Positions 24,116-31,296 of a stretch of 31,296 bases of DNA are shown here, piece after piece. The translations under genes and the position numbers were made by a program. Origin of the DNA: an uncultured Veillonella sp. (GTDB lineage: Bacteria > Bacillota > Negativicutes > Veillonellales > Veillonellaceae); contig CAAEOZ010000196.1 in the NCBI GenBank assembly GCA_900757715.1, forward strand, positions 1 through 31,296. Direction: 5' to 3'. The stretch's first letter is position 1; each line of letters opens with the position of its first letter. The notes below the pieces were generated by a model. It was not told the DNA's origin. It worked only from the letters and a program-made list of their open reading frames with translations, and made no database searches.

Positions 24116-24607
24116 TTATTCTTCTACGACAGGTTTGCGTTTCGGCTTTTTAGCATCTAACTTTTTCAGAGCCTTTAACTCTTCCATAAAGCTATCAATA
24201 TTATCAAACTTACGATATACACTGGCAAAACGAACATATGCAACTTGATCTATGTCTTTCAGTTGTTGTAACACGAGCTCACCAATGCGATCAGTTGTAA
24301 CCTCTTGGTTAATTTCATTCCGAATATCGCGCTCTACATCATTAACTACTTGCTCCATCACGGACATAGGAACTGTACGTTTGTCACAAGAGCGCAATAA
24401 ACCATTCAATAATTTACCTCGATCAAATAATTCACGTCGTCCATTTTTCTTCAATACCATAAGAGGTACTTCTTCTATAATTTCATAGGTAGTAAAGCGA
24501 CGGCCACAATTGATACATTCACGGCGACGGCGAATACTATTACCTTCATCAGTCGTTCTAGAGTCTGTTACCTTCGTGTCTGTGTGTTGGCAATAAGGAC
24601 ATCTCAT
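24116..24607 (-). CDS. nrdR: Transcriptional repressor NrdR
   Basis: ATP/dATP-sensing repressor of ribonucleotide reductase genes. The zinc ribbon has Cys3, Cys6, Cys31 and Cys34 (MRCPYCQ and ECINCGRRFTTYE) with the DNA-contacting DSRTTDEGNSIRRRRE between. The ATP-cone follows at about 49-139, with VLKKNGRRELFDRGKLLNGL and VAYVRFASVYRKFD. At 163 residues it is slightly longer than usual owing to a basic tail (LDAKKPKRKP). AAAGGAGTAGTAACCAG gives the Shine-Dalgarno. A candidate NrdR box overlaps its own promoter, which suggests autoregulation. No nrd reductase gene lies in this window. Confidence 0.96.
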   Translation of the reverse strand: MRCPYCQHTDTKVTDSRTTDEGNSIRRRRECINCGRRFTTYEIIEEVPLMVLKKNGRRELFDRGKLLNGLLRSCDKRTVPMSVMEQVVNDVERDIRNEINQEVTTDRIGELVLQQLKDIDQVAYVRFASVYRKFDNIDSFMEELKALKKLDAKKPKRKPVVEE

Positions 24608-24668
24608 CTGGTTACTACTCCTTTTCTACTAATCAATCTGAAATAGCGCATAATACGCCCATTTTCTC

Positions 24669-24682
24669 TACTATATATAGTA
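24669..24682. promoter_or_regulatory. Candidate NrdR box upstream of nrdR
   Basis: Perfect 14-bp palindrome TACTATATATAGTA. Its central CTATATATAG agrees with the core of the NrdR box consensus as I recall it (ACACWATATATWGTGT); the outer bases do not. It overlaps the predicted -10. Confidence 0.4.
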
Positions 24683-24705
24683 CCATGAAACCCTTGAAAA
24701 TACAA
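24677..24705 (-). promoter_or_regulatory. Predicted promoter of nrdR
   Basis: On the - strand: -35 TTGTAT (24705-24700), 17 nt, -10 TACTAT (24682-24677). Moderate match; the -10 overlaps the palindrome. Confidence 0.45.
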
Positions 24706-24734
24706 AGAATCCCTAGGATTTCCTAGGGATTCTT
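24705..24734 (-). terminator. Hairpin downstream of pyruvate carboxylase gene
   Basis: Stem GAATCCCTAGG (24707-24717) with CCTAGGGATTC (24722-24732), ATTT loop, extended by two A-T pairs. On the - strand a T-rich stretch TTTGTATTTTC follows, weaker than a pure T run. Confidence 0.75.
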
Positions 24735-24806
24735 CCATTATTCTTCAATTTTTCATTTTATGAAATACTTTAGAAATAATATTTTTAATTCTAAGCGCTT
24801 TTCAGC

Positions 24807-27800
24807 TTATCGTTTCAAAGCATCTTCAATGCGAAGCAAGCAGTCACCAGATTCGATTCGGCTACCTTCACGTACAAGAATCTCTTCTACGATACCATCG
24901 ATAGGAGCTGTAATTGTTGTTTCCATTTTCATCGCTTCTGTAACGATTAATGGTTCGCCTTTAGTTACTGATTGACCATTCTTAACGAGGATCTTAACAA
25001 CGGAGCCAGACAATGTAGCACCAATTTCACCAGGATTAGATTCATCCGCTTTGCGACGAACAACACCAGTTGTTTTAGCATGTTTATCATGAACCTTAAT
25101 ACTACGAGGTTGACCATTAAACTCGAACAATACGATACGATTACCATCTTCATCAGGATCAGAAACACCATTCATTTTAATGATAAGTGTTTTACCTTTC
25201 TCGATAGTTACCTGAATTTCTTCGCCCCGTTTCATACCAAAGAAGAATGTCGGCGTATCTAATACAGATACATCGCCAAAGTCTTTAACAAATTTGTTGT
25301 AATCTTGGTAAACCTTAGGATACAAGCAGTATGCACTAATATCTTCATCAGTTGTTTGAGCACCCATTTCGCCTAACTCATGTCGAATATGTTCAAAGTC
25401 TGTTGGTGGTAACACCGCACCAGGACGAACTGTGATTGGGCGAGCACCTTTCAAGATGATTTTTTGTAACTCTTCAGGGAAACCTTGGTATGGAGTGCCA
25501 AGACGACCTTCAAAGAATTCAACTACGGATTGAGGGAAGTCTAATACATCCCCTTTTTCGTAGATATCCTTTTCAGTCAAATTGTTTTGTACCATGTACA
25601 ATGTCATATCGCCTACAACTTTAGAAGATGGAGTTACTTTAATGATATCACCAAACATCATATTTACTTGGTGGTACATTTTCTTAATGTCAGTCCAACG
25701 ATCACCAAGTCCTACCATCTTAGCTTGTTGTTGCAAGTTGGAATATTGACCACCCGGCATTTCATGTTGATATACTTCAGTATTAGGATATGCTTCTGCT
25801 TTATCAACACCTTTGTAGTATGGTCGAATGCTACCAAAGTAATGAGACATTTCTTCCATGTAATCGATGTTCATTTCTGGTTGACGTTCATGACCAGACA
25901 ATGCATAGTACATGGAGTTCATGCTAGGTTGAGAAGTACCATTAGCAAATGCGGAGTATGCTAAGTCGATTACGTCAACACCAGCGTCTACAGCGCGGCC
26001 ATATGTATAAATAGAGTTGCCAGAGCCTTCATGAGTATGTAAATGAATTGGCACAGTAACAGCATCTTTCAAAGCAGATACCAAATTATAAGAAGCTTGT
26101 GGTTTTAAAAGGCCGGCCATATCTTTAATGGCAATAATATTGGCACCAGCTTTTTCAAGCTCTTTCGCCATATTTACGTAGTAGTCCAAGTTGTATTTTG
26201 TACGAGCCCCATCAAGGATATCGCCAGTGTAGCACAATGCAACTTCAGCTATTTTATTTTGTGCACGCACTTCATCGATAGCAACATGCATATTATCAAG
26301 ACTATTCAAGCTATCAAATACGCGGAAAACATCAATACCATTAGCAGCAGCCCGTTGAATGAATTGACGAACTACGTTGTCTGGATACGATGTGTAACCT
26401 ACAGCATTAGCACCGCGAAGAAGCATTTGAAGCAATGTATTTGGAACTTCGCGACGGAACATGCGCAAACGCTCCCATGGATCTTCATGCAAGAATCGAT
26501 AAGATACGTCGAATGTAGCCCCGCCCCAACATTCTAAGGAGAATAAGTTAGGTACACCTTTTGCAGCATGACCTGCTACGCGAGCCATATCAATGGTACG
26601 AAGACGTGTAGCAAACAAAGATTGGTGAGCATCACGCCATGTGGTATCAGTAAAGAATACTTGTTTTTGTTCAGATAACCATTTACTGAATTTATCTGGT
26701 CCAAGTTCATCAAATTTTTGTTTTGTACCAGATGCTGGACTTACATCCAAAGTAGATGGCATTTGAATCGGTTCAAAGTCAGGAACCTCTTGAGCCCCTG
26801 CACCAGAATAACCATTAATTGTAACATCAGCAATGTAACGTAACAATTTGGTACCACGGTCACGATCTGGTTTTAATTCGAATAATTCAGGATGTTCTTC
26901 AATGAAGTTTACATTATAAGAACCACTTTGGAATTCAGGATGTTCCAATACATTAATCAAGAAGTGAATATTTGTTTTTACACCACGAATACGGAACTCT
27001 TTTAAGCAACGAAGCATTTTACGAATAGTTTCTTCGTTATTAGGGCCAAATGCTGTCGCTTTCACAAGCAAAGAGTCATAGTAAGGTGTTACAACGGCAC
27101 CAGTAAATGCATTACCAGAGTCAAGACGGATACCAAAACCACCGGAACTACGGTATGCCAAGATTTTACCGGTATCAGGCATGAAGTTGTTTTTAGGGTC
27201 TTCAGTGGTAATACGACATTGGATAGCAGTACCTTTACAAGGAACTTTATCTTGTTCAGGAATACCTATTTCAGGACTATGTAAGCTAAAGCCTTCAGCG
27301 ATTCTAATTTGAGCATGAACAATATCAATATCTGTAATCATTTCTGTTACAGTATGCTCTACTTGAATACGTGGATTAACTTCGATGAAGTAGAAGCTAC
27401 CGTCAGCAGTTACCAAAAATTCTACAGTACCTGCATTCACATAGCCAACATTTTTCATTATTTTAACGGCAGCATCACATACAGCTTTACGAGTTTCTAA
27501 GGACAACGCAAAAGCTGGCGCCATTTCAACTACTTTTTGGTGACGACGTTGAACAGAGCAATCACGTTCATGCAAATGAACTACATTGCCATGTTCATCA
27601 CCTAAGATTTGAACTTCAATATGTTTAGGCTCTACAATAAGTTTTTCTACATATACATCATCATCGCCAAATGCAGCTTTCGCTTCAGATTTAGCGCGAT
27701 CATATGCATCTCGAAGGTCTTCTTTATGATGAACTTCACGCATACCACGACCGCCGCCGCCATTAACGGCTTTAATCATCAATGGGAACCCATGTGTATC

Positions 27801-28253
27801 AGCAAATTCTTCTAGTTGAGCATAATCTTTTAAAGCCCCATCAGAACCTGGGATCATTGGAATTTTTGCTAATTTAGCTTGCTCACGAGCATTTACTTTA
27901 TCACCAAACATATTCAAATGCTTGATTTTAGGCCCGATAAAGATAATACCTTCTTCTTCACAACGACGAGCAAAGCCTTCATTTTCAGATAAGAAACCAT
28001 AACCTGGATGGATAGCATCGATGTCATGTTCTTTTGCAATACGGATGATATCTTCTATATCGAGATATGCATCAACTGGTTTTTTACCTTCGCCTACGAG
28101 ATAGGCTTCGTCAGCTTGGTTACGATGCAAGGATAATGTATCCTCTTTAGAATAAATGGCTACGGTTTTAATACCCATTTCATTACATGCACGGAACACG
28201 CGGATCGCAATTTCTCCACGGTTGGCAACCAATACGGATTTAATTTTTCTCAT
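24807..28253 (-). CDS. pyc: Pyruvate carboxylase
   Basis: Biotin enzyme that makes oxaloacetate from pyruvate, bicarbonate and ATP. The 1148-residue single chain has the complete order: biotin carboxylase (SVLVANRGEIAIRVFRA at the start, GGGGRGMREV glycine loop, FIEVNPRIQVEHTVTE), carboxyltransferase (VFFTDTTWRDAHQSLFATR, and the GAN-IAIKDMAGL region), a linker domain, and the biotin carrier with EAMKMET (biotin-Lys about 1109). Start chosen: ATG 28253, because AGGAGG lies 6 nt before it and MRKIKSVLVANRGE is the family's opening; an upstream in-frame start at 28277 would add eight residues and lies across the ribosome site. In a Veillonella-like metabolism it would feed malate, fumarate and succinate; that context is inference. 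Confidence 0.97.
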   Translation of the reverse strand: MRKIKSVLVANRGEIAIRVFRACNEMGIKTVAIYSKEDTLSLHRNQADEAYLVGEGKKPVDAYLDIEDIIRIAKEHDIDAIHPGYGFLSENEGFARRCEEEGIIFIGPKIKHLNMFGDKVNAREQAKLAKIPMIPGSDGALKDYAQLEEFADTHGFPLMIKAVNGGGGRGMREVHHKEDLRDAYDRAKSEAKAAFGDDDVYVEKLIVEPKHIEVQILGDEHGNVVHLHERDCSVQRRHQKVVEMAPAFALSLETRKAVCDAAVKIMKNVGYVNAGTVEFLVTADGSFYFIEVNPRIQVEHTVTEMITDIDIVHAQIRIAEGFSLHSPEIGIPEQDKVPCKGTAIQCRITTEDPKNNFMPDTGKILAYRSSGGFGIRLDSGNAFTGAVVTPYYDSLLVKATAFGPNNEETIRKMLRCLKEFRIRGVKTNIHFLINVLEHPEFQSGSYNVNFIEEHPELFELKPDRDRGTKLLRYIADVTINGYSGAGAQEVPDFEPIQMPSTLDVSPASGTKQKFDELGPDKFSKWLSEQKQVFFTDTTWRDAHQSLFATRLRTIDMARVAGHAAKGVPNLFSLECWGGATFDVSYRFLHEDPWERLRMFRREVPNTLLQMLLRGANAVGYTSYPDNVVRQFIQRAAANGIDVFRVFDSLNSLDNMHVAIDEVRAQNKIAEVALCYTGDILDGARTKYNLDYYVNMAKELEKAGANIIAIKDMAGLLKPQASYNLVSALKDAVTVPIHLHTHEGSGNSIYTYGRAVDAGVDVIDLAYSAFANGTSQPSMNSMYYALSGHERQPEMNIDYMEEMSHYFGSIRPYYKGVDKAEAYPNTEVYQHEMPGGQYSNLQQQAKMVGLGDRWTDIKKMYHQVNMMFGDIIKVTPSSKVVGDMTLYMVQNNLTEKDIYEKGDVLDFPQSVVEFFEGRLGTPYQGFPEELQKIILKGARPITVRPGAVLPPTDFEHIRHELGEMGAQTTDEDISAYCLYPKVYQDYNKFVKDFGDVSVLDTPTFFFGMKRGEEIQVTIEKGKTLIIKMNGVSDPDEDGNRIVLFEFNGQPRSIKVHDKHAKTTGVVRRKADESNPGEIGATLSGSVVKILVKNGQSVTKGEPLIVTEAMKMETTITAPIDGIVEEILVREGSRIESGDCLLRIEDALKR

Positions 28254-28277
28254 GTATTGCCTCCTACTAGCTTCCAC

Positions 28278-28534
28278 AAATATGAACTATCAGCTTTCAT
28301 TTTTATTAATATATGAATATTTCCTATACTTACAGATAAATCAATATTACGGAAGACCTCATCAAAATTTATGATGAGTTTTTATATTCATAATAATATA
28401 TACTTATTATACAATATTTTCATTATATTTAAAGGATTATACCAATTATGAAAGTATAAAATATATTTTTTACTGTTCATTACAAAAAATCATATGTCTT
28501 TTAATAATGCACATCGAATTAATTCTTTTTTATA
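28278..28534. other. Intergenic region upstream of pyc
   Basis: Very AT-rich 257 nt between the second M18 gene and pyc. It holds the pyc ribosome site edge, presumably its promoter (no unambiguous hexamer pair chosen), and one hairpin at 28358-28378. No small gene seen on either strand. Confidence 0.5.
28358..28383. terminator. Weak hairpin between the M18 gene and pyc
   Basis: CTCATCA (28358-28364) pairs with TGATGAG (28372-28378). The T run lies on the + strand side, although the adjacent genes are on the - strand; A's precede it on the - strand. Possibly the terminator of the M18 gene, but the T tract is on the wrong side. Confidence 0.35.
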
Positions 28535-29884
28535 TCATTTATCACCTAAAAAGTGATTCATTAATCGATTTAATTGCTCTTGATCAGCTGCCCCCATCAA
28601 TTCTCTTGCAGAATGCATGGCTAAAAGTGGCAAGCCTACATCAACAGTACGCATCGGTAACATAGCTGATGAAATCGAACCTACAGTAGATCCACCTGGA
28701 GTATCTGAACGATTTACATAAATCTGATACTGTGCATCCGCTTCTTCACAAAGACCTTTAACGATAGCAATGGCCTTAGCATCTCCGGCGTAAGATTGGC
28801 TACATGCAATCTTGAGGGATAACCCTTTATTAAGTACAGGAATATTCGTAATATCATTTTTCTCTGGATAGTTTGGATGTAATCCGTGAGCCACATCGGA
28901 GGAAATCATAAAACCTTTAGAAATAAAACTGTCCATCTCTTGATTAGAATATCCTAATGCGTCATAGACGCGTTTAATGAGATTTGGTAATATCATACCC
29001 GCCCCACCTTGTTTTGTACGACTGCCCACCTCTTCATTATCAAAGAAAATAGCACAGCGAACACCATTGGCATTCATTTTACGTGCCTGAATAATACCAG
29101 ATAGTACACCAAAGCAAGATGTTAAATTATCTAAACGAGGTGAGCTAATAAAATCACCTTCCGTACCGAGCACACAACCTAGTTCCGTAGGATATAAAGT
29201 CATTTCGTAAGATAATATTTCAGAAGGATCACAATCTACTTCATCAGCTAAAAACTTCGTCCACTCATCGTATTGAGTGTCTGATTCTGGAAATAAACTG
29301 GGATTATTTCTATTATTTAAAGGCTTTGTAATATTATCTTCATTACTTCGTTCCATCATCAATATAGGAAGCATTTCTTTTTGACGATTTAGTTTAATCC
29401 CATCATTAACAGAGCGATTCATATGAATTGCTAAATTTGGAACAATAGCGATAGGCCGTTTTGTATCGACTAGAACAGAATCTACGTCAAAGGCATTTTT
29501 CCCTTTTAACACAACCGTACCTGCTGCACCTAATGGACGGTCAAGCCATGTATTTTCGATAAGACCACCATACATTTCCACATTTAATTTTGTATATCCT
29601 TTGACAGAGGTTATAGGGTTTGGTTTAACACGAATAGCAGGAAAATCTGTATGAGCCGACGCAATACGTAATGTGTGCTCTGGTTTCTTACCTATATGAA
29701 AGGCAAATAAGGTGGTACCAAACACATTAACTACATAAGATCCAGAATCTAATTGCCACTCATCATCTAAGGTAAGCTCAGTAAAGCCTGAATCCAAAAG
29801 CATCTGCAAACTAGTATCTACCGTATGATAGGGTGATGTACAAGCACCAATATATTTTAGTAACTGTTCATTATCAAACTTCAT
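28535..29884 (-). CDS. apeB: M18 family aminopeptidase (aspartyl aminopeptidase type)
   Basis: Cytosolic two-metal aminopeptidase. In 449 residues: ASAHTDFPAIRVKPNP (75-90; metal His78, catalytic Asp80), a bridging Asp in SPRLDNLTSCFGVL, CAIFFDNEEVGSRTKQGG (catalytic Glu and metal Glu), a SSDVAHGLHPNYPEKND metal Asp, and LAMHSARELMGAAD with the last metal His near the C-terminus. The TDFPAIRVKPNP and DVAHGLHPNYPEK blocks mark the aspartyl aminopeptidase/ApeB branch, distinct from the M18 gene at 14980-16371. AGGAGGGACC is the ribosome site, and a perfect inverted repeat abuts it upstream. It appears monocistronic. Acidic-residue preference is from family knowledge. Confidence 0.93.
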   Translation of the reverse strand: MKFDNEQLLKYIGACTSPYHTVDTSLQMLLDSGFTELTLDDEWQLDSGSYVVNVFGTTLFAFHIGKKPEHTLRIASAHTDFPAIRVKPNPITSVKGYTKLNVEMYGGLIENTWLDRPLGAAGTVVLKGKNAFDVDSVLVDTKRPIAIVPNLAIHMNRSVNDGIKLNRQKEMLPILMMERSNEDNITKPLNNRNNPSLFPESDTQYDEWTKFLADEVDCDPSEILSYEMTLYPTELGCVLGTEGDFISSPRLDNLTSCFGVLSGIIQARKMNANGVRCAIFFDNEEVGSRTKQGGAGMILPNLIKRVYDALGYSNQEMDSFISKGFMISSDVAHGLHPNYPEKNDITNIPVLNKGLSLKIACSQSYAGDAKAIAIVKGLCEEADAQYQIYVNRSDTPGGSTVGSISSAMLPMRTVDVGLPLLAMHSARELMGAADQEQLNRLMNHFLGDK

Positions 29885-29895
29885 AGGTCCCTCCT

Positions 29896-29923
29896 ATGTA
29901 CAAATCATATAAAATTTGTACAT
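29896..29923. repeat. Perfect inverted repeat next to the apeB ribosome site
   Basis: 10-bp arms ATGTACAAAT (29896-29905) and ATTTGTACAT (29914-29923) with an 8-nt spacer. It lies 11 nt before the ATG, directly abutting the AGGAGG. It could be an operator over the promoter or a hairpin in the message. The geometry (about 9-8-9) equals that of 3868-3893, but the arm sequences differ. Confidence 0.55.
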
Positions 29924-30001
29924 TTAGCTTGAATAATTTATTATTTATATTATTTTACAATATTTACATTAATTATCTATTAACTACTCATATTTTATCA
30001 T

Positions 30002-30030
30002 AAAAAAGCCGCCCCTAACGGGACGGCTTT
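30002..30030 (-). terminator. Terminator downstream of the DASS transporter
   Basis: AAAGCCG-C-CCC (30005-30015) pairs with GGG-A-CGGCTTT (30020-30030), TAAC loop, one mismatch. On the - strand six T's follow. Confidence 0.85.
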
Positions 30031-30050
30031 CACCATACATTGTAACTTAC

Positions 30051-30085
30051 ATTTAACTTTTATCTAAGAAATCCTAAAGTTAAAT
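30051..30085. repeat. Inverted repeat in the 3' region of the DASS gene
   Basis: 10-bp arms ATTTAACTTT (30051-30060) and AAAGTTAAAT (30076-30085), 15-nt spacer, between the DASS stop codon and its terminator. A likely mRNA hairpin or protein site; role unknown. Confidence 0.4.
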
Positions 30086-30119
30086 ACATTACACATATAA
30101 AAATTTATAGTACCTAGTC

Positions 30120-31296
30120 TTACCACATACCAATCAACTTCATCCATACAGAGCCAAGACCCATGAAGATGATTAAGTTGATTACAGATGTAAAGAAACC
30201 GAGTTTCCACCATGTATTTTGAGGAACATAACCAGTATTAAAGATTACTGGAGATGGACCTGCTGCATAGTGAGTCAAAGACATACACAAGTTAGATGTG
30301 AATGCAATCATCAATAATGTCAACATTGGTGGTGCACCTGCAGAGATAGCTATAGCAGAGAACGCTACGAACATTGCAGAAATATGTGCTGTCAAAGATG
30401 CAAATACATAATGTGCATACGTGTTAACAAGAACTGCTACAACAAAAGCAATTACCCAAGAACCTTCTGGGATATAGCCACCCACTTGAACTGTGGCCCA
30501 TTTAATGAAGCCCAATTTGGAAAGGAAACCGGCAAAGCCCATCAAAGTCCCCATCCAAACCAATGTATCCCAAGCACCTTTTTCACTCTTAACATCATCC
30601 CAAATAAGAACACCTGTAGCAAGCAAAATGGAAATACCCAAAAATGCAACTGTTGTCGCATCAAGTTTTGTGAATTGTGAAGTGGCCCATAATACTAAGG
30701 CTAAAATAAATACACCAAGCATAACCCACTCTTGGAAACTCATTTTACCAAGACCTTTTAACTCTTCTTTAATCATTTGTTGCGCTTCACGAGCATCTTT
30801 AATTTCCGGTGGATACACTTTGTAAATAAAGTACGGCATAATAATCAATGCAATGATACCAGGAACAATTGCTGCTATAGCCCAATCCCCCCAAGTAATG
30901 CCAATGCCAAAGGATTGAAGTGCTAAAGCCGCCACCAAGGTATTACCAGCCATGGATGTTTGGAACATAGCAGATGTAATTGTATTCACTTGATAAATAG
31001 ATTGCATCAAAAAGGACCCAATTTTGCGAGGACCATTTTGTGGTTCAGAACCAAAAGCTTTTGCCAAGCTTGTAGTAATTGGCATGATAACACCACCAAC
31101 ACGAGCTGTGTTAGAAGGTGTTGCTGGAGCCAAAATTAAATCAGATAAAGCCAATGCGTATGCTAAACGTAATGAACTGCTACCAAAAGCAGAAATCAAG
31201 TTATACGCAATACGTTTCCCCAAACCAGTTTTAATAAAGCCACGAGAGAATAAGAAAGCGCCTACGATCAACCAGATAGCAGAGTTAGCAAAACCA
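30120..31296 (-). CDS. DASS (SLC13) family dicarboxylate/sodium symporter, 5' end outside the window
   Basis: Inner-membrane secondary transporter of di- or tricarboxylates, related to SodiT1, YflS and the plastid 2-oxoglutarate/malate carrier. The open frame runs off the right edge: upstream of the first in-window start-like codon (TTG at 31271) it reads GFANSAIW, which joins to LIVGAFLFSRGFIKTGLGKRIA, a conserved family block, so that codon is not the real start. About 390 residues of the usual 450-480 are present. Motifs: LILAPATPSNTARVGGVIMPI (Na+/carboxylate site), ITSAMFQTSMAGNTLVA, the second repeat with SLTHYAAGPSPVIFNTGYVPQ, and many membrane segments. Malate, 2-oxoglutarate or succinate are likely substrates; which one is not determinable here. 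Confidence 0.9.
   Translation of the reverse strand, partial: GFANSAIWLIVGAFLFSRGFIKTGLGKRIAYNLISAFGSSSLRLAYALALSDLILAPATPSNTARVGGVIMPITTSLAKAFGSEPQNGPRKIGSFLMQSIYQVNTITSAMFQTSMAGNTLVAALALQSFGIGITWGDWAIAAIVPGIIALIIMPYFIYKVYPPEIKDAREAQQMIKEELKGLGKMSFQEWVMLGVFILALVLWATSQFTKLDATTVAFLGISILLATGVLIWDDVKSEKGAWDTLVWMGTLMGFAGFLSKLGFIKWATVQVGGYIPEGSWVIAFVVAVLVNTYAHYVFASLTAHISAMFVAFSAIAISAGAPPMLTLLMIAFTSNLCMSLTHYAAGPSPVIFNTGYVPQNTWWKLGFFTSVINLIIFMGLGSVWMKLIGMW

Noticed and set aside
24972..25262. Open frames on the strand opposite pyc, pnp and other long genes
   Set aside because: They are antisense or shifted shadows of well-supported genes, without ribosome sites or recognisable products.
31269..31271. 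TTG as the start of the DASS transporter
   Set aside because: The frame stays open to the window edge and the residues before it (GFANSAIW) belong to the family's conserved block, so the gene is simply cut.
1..31296. CRISPR array, tRNA or rRNA gene, insertion sequence or prophage
   Set aside because: No regularly spaced repeats, cloverleaf, rRNA segments, transposase or phage structural genes were seen.

Overview
The window is AT-rich chromosomal DNA that looks like a diderm Firmicute of the class Negativicutes, most likely Veillonella. Ribosomal proteins, promoters and Shine-Dalgarno sites are Firmicute-like. Yet a complete ADP-heptose (LPS inner core) pathway with two heptosyltransferases is present, as expected of Gram-negative-type Firmicutes. 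Pyruvate carboxylase and a DASS dicarboxylate transporter fit a lactate and dicarboxylate metabolism. The genus call is inference; no rRNA gene is present to confirm it.

Layout. At the left edge rpsT and a decayed RNA-repair gene lie on the + strand. Every other gene, from 822 to the right edge, is on the - strand. From left to right: adenine deaminase with an NCS2 purine permease (822-3822); phosphopentomutase, a NUDIX ADP-ribose pyrophosphatase and a SAM methyltransferase (4056-7526); dUTPase and polynucleotide phosphorylase (7672-10201); rpsO (10313-10579) with a strong promoter; an ABC importer with two tandem lipoprotein binding proteins (10751-14425); an unrecognised 124-residue protein, an M18 aminopeptidase and a DEDDh exonuclease (14555-17427); the heptose/LPS core cluster (17432-23129) headed by an M19 dipeptidase (23129-24055); nrdR (24116-24607); pyruvate carboxylase (24807-28253); a second M18 aminopeptidase (28535-29884); and a DASS transporter cut by the window edge (30120-31296).

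How the genes work together. deoB, ade and the NCS2 permease form a nucleoside and purine salvage block. GmhA, HldE, GmhB and HldD make ADP-L-glycero-beta-D-manno-heptose, and two GT9 enzymes are there to use it; overlapping start and stop codons indicate one operon. Pyruvate carboxylase makes oxaloacetate for the reductive succinate/propionate branch, and the DASS carrier probably moves the matching dicarboxylates.

Most of the window is ordinary core genome. The points worth a second look are the RNA-ligase/kinase remnant at 420-706, several perfect inverted repeats just upstream of genes, a candidate NrdR box over the nrdR promoter, the compact heptose operon, and the tandem binding proteins. 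I found no CRISPR array, tRNA, rRNA, transposase or prophage, and no convincing undescribed system.
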